Source: JAVBKB01 sp031554275 (GTDB taxonomy: Bacteria > Bacillota > Bacilli > JARBTR01). Taken from it: a DNA stretch of 7,647 nt. The stretch lies in assembly GCA_031554275.1 (NCBI GenBank), contig JAVBKB010000135.1, positions 1 through 7,647 on the forward strand. The letters are read 5' to 3'. The position numbers and the translations under genes are program-made. Within the stretch, counting starts at the first letter, position 1; the number at the start of each line of letters is the position of its first letter. Of this stretch, positions 1-4,741 are shown in pieces. The notes beneath the pieces are model-generated. The model worked only from the letters and a program-made list of their open reading frames with translations. It did no database searches and had not been told where the DNA came from.

Positions 1-36
1 CTTGTGTCGGCGGTTCGATTCCGTCCCGAGCCACCA
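1..36 (+). tRNA. tRNA-Phe, 3' part (5' end outside window)
   Basis: The window opens in the 3' half of a tRNA gene: the end of the anticodon arm, a T-arm with the GGTTCGATTCC core, a 3' acceptor strand CCGAGCC, and an encoded ACCA end. This matches what I recall of Bacillus tRNA-Phe(GAA), whose acceptor begins GGCTCGG. The anticodon is outside the window, so the Phe identity rests on recalled similarity. It is 4 nt from tRNA-His, as expected for one cotranscribed cluster. Confidence 0.75.
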
Positions 37-40
37 TTTT

Positions 41-117
41 GGCGGTTGTGGCGAAGTGGTTAACGCACCGGATTGTGATTCCGGCATTCGAGGGTTCAAT
101 TCCCTTCAGCCGCCCCA
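41..117 (+). tRNA. tRNA-His (GTG)
   Basis: A complete cloverleaf is visible. The anticodon GTG is at 75-77 in the loop TTGTGAT. The acceptor stem GCGGTTG (42-48) pairs with CAGCCGC (107-113) with one G-U pair. G41 is the extra G(-1) typical of tRNA-His and faces discriminator C114. CCA is encoded at 115-117. It belongs to the same cluster as the preceding tRNA-Phe. Confidence 0.96.
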
Positions 118-209
118 TTTAGTTGAACTGCAATCGATGTATTAATTGCAATTGAACTCTTTCTTTGTATTATTGATGATTTTGAAATTATTTAAATTTT
201 TGTTTTAAC

Positions 210-283
<74 letters not shown>

Positions 284-301
284 CTATTTTTTCTTTATTA
301 T

Positions 302-378
302 TCCTCCTTAGCTCAGCTGGTTAGAGCACATGACTGTTAATCATGGGGTCGTAGGTTCGAATCCTACAGGGGGAGCCA
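302..378 (+). tRNA. tRNA-Asn (GTT)
   Basis: The acceptor TCCTCCT (302-308) pairs with AGGGGGA (368-374) with one T-G pair. The anticodon GTT is at 336-338 in the loop CTGTTAA. The T-arm GTAGG-TTCGAAT-CCTAC is regular. The gene ends with discriminator G375 and encoded CCA (376-378). Only 6 nt separate it from tRNA-Ser, so the two are surely cotranscribed. Confidence 0.97.
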
Positions 379-384
379 CTTTTT

Positions 385-476
385 GGAGAATTACTCAAGA
401 GGCTAAAGAGGACGGTTTGCTAAACCGTTAGATCGGATTTTCCGGTGCGCGGGTTCGAATCCCGCATTCTCCGCCA
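385..476 (+). tRNA. tRNA-Ser (GCT)
   Basis: This is a class II tRNA of 92 nt with a long variable arm (about 430-448), as expected for serine. The acceptor GGAGAAT (385-391) pairs with ATTCTCC (466-472). The anticodon GCT is at 419-421 in the loop TTGCTAA. The T-arm GCGGG-TTCGAAT-CCCGC is perfect. GCCA is encoded at 473-476. It is the last tRNA of the cluster and a terminator follows 28 nt downstream. Confidence 0.97.
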
Positions 477-504
477 TGTTTTATCAATTAGGTTATGCAA
501 TTCT

Positions 505-530
505 ACTACTTGGATAGTAGTTTTTTTTTT
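505..530 (+). terminator. Rho-independent terminator of the tRNA cluster
   Basis: ACTACT (505-510) and AGTAGT (516-521) form a perfect 6-bp stem with a 5-nt loop, followed by nine T (522-530). The stem is AT-rich and short, but the position just after the last tRNA and the long T tract make termination likely. Confidence 0.75.
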
Positions 531-562
531 CTATTTAATATGAATCTGTGGTATTTGCCACA

Positions 563-591
563 GTGAAAAAGCTAGCTATTTTTGGTATAAT
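563..591 (+). promoter_or_regulatory. SigA-type promoter for ppiB
   Basis: GTGAAA (563-568, 4/6 to TTGACA) is followed by a 17-nt spacer and a perfect TATAAT (586-591). TGG directly upstream gives an extended -10. The predicted start near 598 leaves a leader of about 65 nt before ppiB. An inverted repeat, CTGTGG (546-551) and CCACAG (558-563), touches the -35 and could be an operator. Confidence 0.75.
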
Positions 592-663
592 AGTTAGGCA
601 AGAACGTAATGGATTCCCTGAGGATCTTGTTGGAATTTATGAATTATAAAGGAGAATTATCTA

Positions 664-1248
664 ATGAGTTTAACACAATTTAATGAGATTACTGCGGATG
701 AGAGACTAGTCGAAATGTCAACAAGTATGGGTGATATTCAGATTAAGTTATTTCCAAAACAAGCTCCTAAAGCAGTTGAGAATTTTGTCACACATGCGAA
801 GAATGGCTATTATGAAGGTGTGGTTTTTCACCGCGTTATTAAAGATTTTATGATTCAAGGTGGCGATCCCGAGGGTACTGGGATGGGTGGAGAAAGCATT
901 TGGGGTGATTCGTTTGAAGATGAGTTTTCGCCCGACCTTTTCCACTTCAATGGAGCCTTATCAATGGCGAACGCAGGACCACATTCAAATGGAAGCCAGT
1001 TCTTTATTGTTCATAAGAGTGACTCACCAGCAACGAGAGAACAGTTTGAGAAGGTAAACTATCCTAAGGAAGCAATTGATAAGTATTTAGAAGTTGGTGG
1101 TACAGCGCATTTGGATGGTCGTCATACCGTTTTTGGGCAGGTCGTCAAGGGAATGGATATTGTGAATAACATTGCAGCGGTAAAGACTGGTTCACAAGAC
1201 CGTCCAGCTGAAGAGATCAAAATACTTAAAATTGAAGTTTTAAAATAG
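664..1248 (+). CDS. ppiB: Peptidyl-prolyl cis-trans isomerase (cyclophilin)
   Basis: This cytoplasmic cyclophilin catalyses cis-trans isomerisation of Xaa-Pro peptide bonds and aids protein folding. No signal peptide or membrane segment is seen. The 194-aa length fits the longer PpiB type I recall from Listeria, against about 143 aa in B. subtilis PpiB. One cyclophilin domain spans about residues 15-193. The hallmark FHRVIKDFMIQGGDP (55-69) carries catalytic Arg57, Phe62, Met63 and Gln65. SMANAGPHSNGSQFF (100-114) carries Ala102, Asn103, Gln112 and Phe114. HLDGRHTVFG (149-158) holds His154, the equivalent of human CypA His126. The site of CypA Trp121 is His149 here, which predicts weak cyclosporin A binding. 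AAAGGAG at 648-654, 9 nt before ATG, fixes the start. No terminator is seen before the S1-domain gene 72 nt downstream, so read-through is likely. Confidence 0.95.
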   Translation: MSLTQFNEITADERLVEMSTSMGDIQIKLFPKQAPKAVENFVTHAKNGYYEGVVFHRVIKDFMIQGGDPEGTGMGGESIWGDSFEDEFSPDLFHFNGALSMANAGPHSNGSQFFIVHKSDSPATREQFEKVNYPKEAIDKYLEVGGTAHLDGRHTVFGQVVKGMDIVNNIAAVKTGSQDRPAEEIKILKIEVLK

Positions 1249-1320
1249 AGTTAGTTTGAAGTCTAAATTCAAGTAATATTTTGACGTATTTCCTGGGAAA
1301 TAATCGAAGGGTGGTGCAAA

Positions 1321-1704
1321 ATGGGTAACTATGAAATAGGGCAAGTGATTGAGGGTACTGTTACTGGTCTACAAAGATATGGTGCTTTCATTTCTCTTGA
1401 TGAAGAAACACAGGGATTAGTACATATTTCCGAGATTACTAACGGGTTTGTTAAGGATATTATTGACTTTATAAATATTGGTGACAAAGTGCAGGTTAAA
1501 GTGATATCAATTAATCCTGAGGATGGAAGGATCGCACTTTCAATGAGGGACGATGATGCTTCCAGAGATCGAGAGGCTTACCGAAAGTTTTCTAGAGCCC
1601 ACGAGCAGCAGTCACCAAAGATTTTCCCAGTTGAAACGAAAAGTGGGTTCGAACCATTAAAGGAAAAGTTAGCGGAATGGATTAAGCAATCTGGAGAAAA
1701 ATAG
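1321..1704 (+). CDS. yugI: S1 RNA-binding domain protein, YugI / general stress protein 13 family
   Basis: A single S1 (OB-fold) RNA-binding domain covers residues 5-76. Its typical stretches are GQVIEGTVTGLQRYGAFISL, the aromatic RNA-contact region Tyr20/Phe23, QGLVHISEIT (31-40) and GDKVQVKVISINPEDGRIALSM. A charged linker (about 77-105) leads to a C-terminal helix, GFEPLKEKLAEWIKQS (109-124), which I recognise from B. subtilis YugI/GSP13. The 127-aa length agrees with about 130 aa in that protein. The family is thought to associate with ribosomes or RNA under stress; the exact role is not settled. The start is supported by an imperfect AAGGGTGG at 1307-1314. A palindrome, TATTTCC-TG-GGAAATA (1287-1302), lies just upstream of it. 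I see no clear promoter of its own, so ppiB read-through is the simplest model. The gene symbol is assigned by similarity. Confidence 0.9.
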   Translation: MGNYEIGQVIEGTVTGLQRYGAFISLDEETQGLVHISEITNGFVKDIIDFINIGDKVQVKVISINPEDGRIALSMRDDDASRDREAYRKFSRAHEQQSPKIFPVETKSGFEPLKEKLAEWIKQSGEK

Positions 1705-1759
1705 TCTCAATATGTTTCTTATCATCAATGAATGTATGCATCTCATATCGAAAAGCCTA

Positions 1760-1788
1760 TTGTCAACTGTCTCAAGTAATGCTATTTT
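1760..1788 (+). promoter_or_regulatory. Predicted SigA promoter of the small winged-helix gene
   Basis: TTGTCA (1760-1765, 5/6) is followed by a 17-nt spacer and TATTTT (1783-1788, 4/6), with TGC just upstream as an extended -10. The predicted start is near 1795, about 30 nt before the start codon at 1825. The -10 lies in a small inverted repeat (CTATT-TTT-AATAG, 1782-1794). Confidence 0.6.
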
Positions 1789-1793
1789 TAATA

Positions 1794-1808
1794 GGTAAAT
1801 ATATTACC
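1794..1808. promoter_or_regulatory. Palindrome at the predicted start site, candidate operator
   Basis: GGTAA (1794-1798) and TTACC (1804-1808) are perfect inverted arms around ATATA. The palindrome sits on the predicted transcription start and directly before the GAGGAGG ribosome binding site (1809-1815) of a DNA-binding-type protein. This is the usual place for an autorepressor site. Operator function is inferred from position and symmetry only. Confidence 0.35.
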
Positions 1809-1824
1809 GAGGAGGCAGTTATCA

Positions 1825-2004
1825 ATGAAAGATAAGGTATTGGAAGTTCTACAGAATTCGGCAGAACCTTTAAAGGGTGGAGATATTGCAGAGAAGGCTG
1901 GCATTGATCGTAAGGACGTGGATAAGGCTATCAAAACTCTTGTTAAAGAGGGATTGGTTGATTCACCAAAAAGATGTTTCTATGCGGCAGTGAAACAATC
2001 CTGA
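1825..2004 (+). CDS. Small winged-helix (MarR-like) DNA-binding protein, 59 aa
   Basis: This short gene is well supported: GAGGAGG (1809-1815) lies 9 nt before ATG, and a promoter lies upstream. The protein begins MKDKVLEVLQNSAEPLKGGD and is almost nothing but a winged helix-turn-helix. Helix 1 is about residues 2-11, helix 2 is GGDIAEKAGI (18-27), the recognition helix is DRKDVDKAIKTLVKEG (28-43), and a wing follows, LVDSPKRCFYAAV (44-56). There is no effector or dimerisation domain. I recall similar proteins of about 60 aa with an SPKRCYY-like wing annotated as MarR-family regulators in anaerobic Firmicutes and some archaea. Its targets are unknown. One Cys (51) lies in the wing. No terminator of normal form follows directly. 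It could bind RNA or a partner protein rather than DNA. Confidence 0.85.
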   Translation: MKDKVLEVLQNSAEPLKGGDIAEKAGIDRKDVDKAIKTLVKEGLVDSPKRCFYAAVKQS

Positions 2005-2024
2005 TTTAAGATTTAAACTAGCAA

Positions 2025-2176
2025 TCAATTTGTGTGAATTTTCCATCTCGCTTGATCAAAAATGCTTAAATATTCTTGATACCATTCTTTCTGCTCTGGT
2101 ATTAGCTTTGAAAGCAGGAAGGACAGCACAGTTTGTTTGAATATAGCGCAGCAACAATTAACTTATACTCACGCAT
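2025..2176 (-). pseudogene. Possible minus-strand coding relic in the gap upstream of yheA
   Basis: The minus strand is open from 2162 down to a TGA at 2025-2027. The last codons read LLSKLIPEQKEWYQEY and then LSIFDQARWKIHTN, whose composition looks like real protein. No good start or ribosome binding site exists in this frame; the only candidate is GTG at 2129. An ATG at 2176 in another minus frame starts MREYKLIVAALYSNKL and ends at a stop (2104-2106), so one frameshift would join the two pieces. I do not recognise the product. It may be a decayed small gene or a chance open frame. Confidence 0.25.
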
Positions 2177-2237
2177 TTTTTCGTTTGAGATGAAAAATTT
2201 ATTCGCTATTTGAATCGTGAATCAAGATAATTTACTG

Positions 2238-2265
2238 AACAGTGGTTGGGTTGCCAATCACTGTT
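2238..2265. repeat. Strong hairpin in the gap upstream of yheA
   Basis: AACAGTGGTTGG (2238-2249) pairs with CCAATCACTGTT (2254-2265) over 12 bp, with one G-U pair and a GTTG tetraloop. No T run follows on either strand, so it is not a standard intrinsic terminator. It could stabilise the 3' end of the winged-helix mRNA, belong to an unrecognised small RNA, or be a protein-binding site. Confidence 0.6.
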
Positions 2266-2279
2266 TCTTGCGAGTAATT

Positions 2280-2311
2280 GCAATAGGAGGAGAATTGCTC
2301 CTTCATATTGC
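2280..2311. repeat. Second strong hairpin, 15 nt after the first
   Basis: GCAATA (2280-2285) pairs with TATTGC (2306-2311), and inside it GGAGGAG (2286-2292) pairs with CTCCTTC (2298-2304). This gives 13 bp with one G-T pair, a single bulged A (2305) and a 5-nt loop. Pairs can be added outward to 2277 and 2314. The 5' arm holds a ribosome-binding-site-like AGGAGG with no start codon nearby. It ends 29 nt before the yheA -10 and so lies outside the yheA leader. No T run follows. Confidence 0.6.
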
Positions 2312-2339
2312 GATGGTTTTAATCCTGTTGTGCCATGAA

Positions 2340-2345
2340 TATAAT
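2340..2345 (+). promoter_or_regulatory. -10 element of the yheA promoter
   Basis: A perfect TATAAT lies 28 nt before the yheA start codon. The best -35 at 17-nt spacing is poor (TTTTAA, 2317-2322, 3/6), so the promoter may be weak or need an activator. The upstream position of two strong hairpins also suggests that yheA needs its own promoter. Confidence 0.5.
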
Positions 2346-2373
2346 AAAATGACGATTTGTTGGAGGAGTAGAC

Positions 2374-2709
2374 ATGAGCAATCTTTATGATAATGCATAC
2401 CTATTGGAAAAGGAAATTCGTAATCATCCTGACTTTGTAAGCATTTCGAACTTAAAGAAGGAAATTGAACAAGACGAGTCCACAAAGCAATTGCTCCAGA
2501 GCTCTCGCGAAATTCAAATAAAGTTTCAAACAATGCAAATGATGGGGCAGGAGCCACAAGAAGAGGAAATTGAGGCGTCTCAACAAGTTGTGACTGTTGC
2601 TCAACAAAACGAGAAAATCCGCAACTATTTAGAAGCAGAACAACGTTTATCAATGGTGATCAATGAAATTACAATGATTATCCTCAAGCCACTTGAAGAT
2701 TTGATGTAG
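2374..2709 (+). CDS. yheA: YheA-like protein (UPF0342, YlbF/YmcA superfamily)
   Basis: The 111-aa, all-helical protein resembles B. subtilis YheA: an N-terminal LYDNAYLLEKEIR helix (4-16), a DESTKQLLQSSREIQIKFQ helix region (34-52), the turn MMGQEPQEEEIE, and QQNEKIRNYLEAEQRLSM followed by IILKPLEDL near the C-terminus. The superfamily includes YlbF and YmcA, which with YaaT modulate RNase Y-dependent mRNA processing, competence and biofilm formation. The role of YheA itself is not established, so no such function is claimed here. It is predicted to be cytoplasmic, with no membrane segment. GGAGGAG at 2362-2368 defines the start. It has its own -10 upstream and a terminator 26 nt after its stop, and is probably monocistronic. 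In B. subtilis yheA lies near yhaX, and a YhaX-like gene follows here too. Confidence 0.9.
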   Translation: MSNLYDNAYLLEKEIRNHPDFVSISNLKKEIEQDESTKQLLQSSREIQIKFQTMQMMGQEPQEEEIEASQQVVTVAQQNEKIRNYLEAEQRLSMVINEITMIILKPLEDLM

Positions 2710-2734
2710 CGCCAAAGAAAATTATCTAGAATGC

Positions 2735-2762
2735 TAACCCGTTCACCACGGGTTATTTTTTT
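2735..2762 (+). terminator. Rho-independent terminator of yheA
   Basis: TAACCCG (2735-2741) pairs perfectly with CGGGTTA (2749-2755) around a 7-nt loop. Seven T follow (2756-2762). Confidence 0.9.
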
Positions 2763-2781
2763 ATCGGAAAACACATATGAA

Positions 2782-2803
2782 CTTAATAAGACTTTTTATT
2801 AAG
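2782..2803. repeat. Inverted repeat overlapping the ribosome binding site of the HAD-like gene
   Basis: CTTAATAA (2782-2789) and TTATTAAG (2796-2803) are perfect 8-nt arms with a 6-nt spacer. The 3' arm takes in the AAG of the ribosome-binding-site-like AAGGGTG (2801-2807). In RNA this would partly hide the site; in DNA it could be an operator. No confident promoter is visible in 2763-2800. Confidence 0.4.
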
Positions 2804-2814
2804 GGTGTGGTTTA

Positions 2815-3681
2815 ATGATTTACCGAATGCTCGCCGTAAATCTGGATGGTGCGCTACTTTCGTCTAAAGGAAAGCCACATAAAATTACAAAGAATTCACT
2901 GAGAGAGGTTGCCAATAAAGGCGTAGAAGTTGCAGTGTTTACTTCGCTTTCTTATCAGCATGCTTTAAAGATATGTCGTCAGTTGCCAGGTACACCTCAT
3001 ATTATTTCAAATCAAGGTGGATTCATTGCTGAAAACACATTCGAACCAATATTTGTTGGTAGGATTACTGAGTCAAACACTTTGGATATTATTCGTTTAT
3101 TAGAAAGTATGGACTGCCATATTCGAATTATTCACGAAGAGACGACACTTGCCAATACAATCCATTTTCCAAACAAAGTGACTTCGAAAATCAAGTGGGC
3201 ATCTAATGACTACACTTTCTACACACAGCAGTATGTAGAATCATTAACTGAGCATTTAATTGTTGATCCATTATCGCCATTACAAATCGATGTATATTTC
3301 GAAAGCGATGATGACCGAAATGATGCGACGGTGGCATTGAAGACAATTTTTAAAAATGTTACCATCCGACTTGAAACAGATGGTCGAATGATTATTCTTC
3401 CAGAGAAAATTAGCCTTGCTTCAAGCTTAAAGTATTTATGTGGCCACTTGAAGTTTGAATTGGATCAAACTGTTGTTGTTGGATGTCGTGAGATTGACAC
3501 CGAGATTGTGGAATTGGCAGGACTTGGTATTGCCACTGCTAATGCAAGTCTCTCGGTGAAGAATGTAGCAGATTGGATTACCAGAAGCAATGATGAATTA
3601 GGTGTTTCCTATGTCGTTCGTGAGGTATTTCGCAAACAGCAGCCTTTATCATTTCTTAAAAAAATGCGGGTGATTCGATAA
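2815..3681 (+). CDS. yhaX: YhaX-like Cof-type HAD protein, probable pseudoenzyme
   Basis: The 288-aa length and order of motifs fit the Cof subfamily (type IIB cap) of the HAD phosphatases: motif I at 9-13, motif II around Thr43, a cap domain of about 85-185, motif III around 196-203, motif IV at 222-229, and the terminal ADWITRSNDELGVSYVVRE (252-270). Key positions are altered. Motif I is NLDGA, so Asn9 replaces the nucleophilic Asp while Asp11 remains. The motif III Lys is Leu201 (KISLAS in place of GVSKG). The first Asp of the GDxxND metal motif is Cys224 (GCREID), with Asp228 kept. Phosphatase activity is therefore doubtful. I recall B. subtilis YhaX, a stress-induced protein, as also departing from the consensus in motif I. 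The ribosome binding site AAGGGTG (2801-2807) is weak and partly inside an inverted repeat. A strong terminator follows. Confidence 0.8.
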   Translation: MIYRMLAVNLDGALLSSKGKPHKITKNSLREVANKGVEVAVFTSLSYQHALKICRQLPGTPHIISNQGGFIAENTFEPIFVGRITESNTLDIIRLLESMDCHIRIIHEETTLANTIHFPNKVTSKIKWASNDYTFYTQQYVESLTEHLIVDPLSPLQIDVYFESDDDRNDATVALKTIFKNVTIRLETDGRMIILPEKISLASSLKYLCGHLKFELDQTVVVGCREIDTEIVELAGLGIATANASLSVKNVADWITRSNDELGVSYVVREVFRKQQPLSFLKKMRVIR

Positions 3682-3706
3682 GATTTGATGGTGAGATAAA
3701 TGAGTG

Positions 3707-3743
3707 AACTGTGGTGATCAGAGCTGATCTATCACAGTTTTTT
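3707..3743 (+). terminator. Rho-independent terminator after the HAD-like gene
   Basis: AACTGTG (3707-3713) pairs with CACAGTT (3733-3739). The stem continues inward through GATCA (3716-3720) with TGATC (3725-3729), past one bulge. Six T run from 3738 to 3743. Confidence 0.9.
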
Positions 3744-3933
3744 AAGGTAAAAGACAACAAATTTATTCTGGAATTGAGTTGTCTACATGGCACTGTCAAG
3801 AAAAATCGGTAAATATATGTCTTGCTTTTTCAGGTCATTTACGGTTAGATAGATATATACTCTCCTTAATTAAAATTCTCACTTTTAAGGGTTGGGTTTT
3901 ATTTTTTTTCGGAAGAACAATCGGGGTTTTCTA
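3744..3933. other. Gene-free part of the gap upstream of mecA
   Basis: The whole gap from 3682 to 4040 has no credible gene. Besides the terminator at its left end and the palindromes and promoter at its right end, this middle part is AT-rich. It holds a T-rich tract (about 3894-3910) and only tiny open frames without ribosome binding sites. The spx gene found upstream of mecA in some relatives is not here. I see no recognisable riboswitch or RNA gene. Confidence 0.5.
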
Positions 3934-3962
3934 ATTAGTTTTGAACTAATGGAATAAATTCC
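3934..3962. repeat. Two abutting palindromes upstream of the mecA promoter
   Basis: ATTAGTT (3934-3940) and AACTAAT (3944-3950) form a perfect 7-bp inverted repeat with a 3-nt centre. Directly next to it, GGAAT (3951-3955) and ATTCC (3958-3962) form a second one with a 2-nt centre. They lie just upstream of the predicted -35 of mecA and may be regulator sites. No T run follows, so termination is unlikely. Confidence 0.4.
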
Positions 3963-3975
3963 TATGTCAATATGG

Positions 3976-4004
3976 TTTTCAATTTGAGCAAAGTTGTATA
4001 GAAT
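3976..4004 (+). promoter_or_regulatory. Candidate mecA promoter
   Basis: TTTTCA (3976-3981, 4/6) is followed by a 17-nt spacer and TAGAAT (3999-4004, 5/6). The predicted start would be near 4011, about 30 nt before mecA. A 15-nt palindrome, AATATTA-G-TAATATT (4002-4016), overlaps the -10 and the start site. Confidence 0.45.
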
Positions 4005-4040
4005 ATTAGTAATATTAATTGACTTATGAAGGTAGTGTAA

Positions 4041-4694
4041 ATGATGGATATCGAGAGAATAAACGAAAACACTGTCAAATTCTTTATTACAAACCAAGAT
4101 ATTGTGAATCGAGGCTTTGCGATTGATGAAATTTGGCAAGATAAACAGCGTGGAGAACAATTGCTTTGGGAAATGTTAGATGAAGTGCAGGATGAGATTG
4201 ATATCACTTTCGAGGGTACATTAAAGATCCAAGTGAATGCTTCTGACTCGGGTCTTGAATTCATTATTTCAAATTCACCCGATGATTTAAGTCAAAAGCT
4301 TGCTCGATTCTTTACGGTTAATCAATCAGCAGTTGAAGTCGAATTAGAAGACCTGGAAGTCATTGACACGCCGGATGAGTCGAGGGTATACGTATTCAAC
4401 AGCTTTGAAGATGTTATCTCTTTATTCAAGTGTGAGTTTACCGCTCAAATGGAGGCTCAAGTGTATAGTTATCAAGATCGTTACTATGTAATTGAATTCC
4501 TACCGGAAATCGCTGACATAGCTGATATACAAGAGGATGACGAACAAGTTGATGAGGGTAATCAATTCAATCCATGGAGTGCATACATTACTGAGTTTTC
4601 AGAAGTTTCATCAGTATCGATGCATATGCTTACAGAATACGGCAATCTGATCATAGATAATGATGTACATGCAACTATTTGTAAATACTTTTAA
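4041..4694 (+). CDS. mecA: Adaptor protein MecA (ClpC adaptor, competence regulator)
   Basis: MecA delivers substrates, notably the competence factor ComK, to the ClpCP protease and assists assembly of the ClpC hexamer. The 217-aa length matches B. subtilis MecA (218 aa). The N-terminal, substrate-binding part is recognisable from DIERINENTVKFFI (3-16), EIW (30-32), WEMLDEV (43-49) and LKIQVNASDSGLEFII (61-76). A variable linker follows (about 80-114). The C-terminal, ClpC-binding part includes FNSFEDVISLFK (119-130), SYQDRYYVIEF (143-153) and SVSMHMLTEYGNLII (191-205). A very acidic stretch at about 156-172 looks longer than in B. subtilis. Numbering is from ATG 4041; the ATG at 4044 gives MDIERINE, which fits the family's N-terminus better, and AAGGTAG (4029-4035) serves either. 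A strong terminator follows at once. Neighbours cls and coiA support the identity. Confidence 0.93.
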   Translation: MMDIERINENTVKFFITNQDIVNRGFAIDEIWQDKQRGEQLLWEMLDEVQDEIDITFEGTLKIQVNASDSGLEFIISNSPDDLSQKLARFFTVNQSAVEVELEDLEVIDTPDESRVYVFNSFEDVISLFKCEFTAQMEAQVYSYQDRYYVIEFLPEIADIADIQEDDEQVDEGNQFNPWSAYITEFSEVSSVSMHMLTEYGNLIIDNDVHATICKYF

Positions 4695-4704
4695 TAGTAC
4701 AATC

Positions 4705-4735
4705 GCCGATTTCATATCTTGAAGTCGGCTTTTTT
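4705..4735 (+). terminator. Rho-independent terminator between mecA and cls
   Basis: GCCGATTTC (4705-4713) pairs with GAAGTCGGC (4721-4729) over 9 bp with one T-G pair and a 7-nt loop. Six T follow (4730-4735). It begins 11 nt after the mecA stop and ends next to the AGGTGA ribosome binding site of cls. Confidence 0.9.
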
Positions 4736-4741
4736 AGGTGA

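Noticed and set aside
123..158. Direct repeat TTGAACT (123-129, 152-158) and inverted TGCAAT/ATTGCA between tRNA-His and tRNA-Ile
   Set aside because: Short, AT-rich, without T tail or matching -10 elements; not enough to call a promoter, terminator or attachment site.
860..1057. 65-codon plus-strand frame inside ppiB
   Set aside because: It is an out-of-frame shadow of a cyclophilin whose motifs are all present in the main frame.
1287..1302. Palindrome TATTTCC-TG-GGAAATA with GGGAAA resembling a SigB -10 upstream of the S1-domain gene
   Set aside because: GSP13 is a stress protein, so a SigB promoter was tempting, but no GTTT-type -35 stands 12-15 nt upstream and the start would fall almost in the ribosome binding site.
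2303..2653. 116-codon minus-strand open frame opposite yheA, and similar minus frames at 748-945, 3885-4264 and 5421-5651
   Set aside because: Each lies wholly or largely opposite a well-supported gene (ppiB, yheA, mecA, cls), lacks a ribosome binding site, and reads as low-quality protein.
3808..3818. 11-nt sequence GGTAAATATAT upstream of mecA, shared with the candidate operator at 1794-1804
   Set aside because: Only half of the palindrome is present, and several 11-nt matches are expected by chance in AT-rich DNA of this size.
3787..3852. 21-codon open frame in the gap before mecA
   Set aside because: No ribosome binding site, no promoter, and a length expected by chance.
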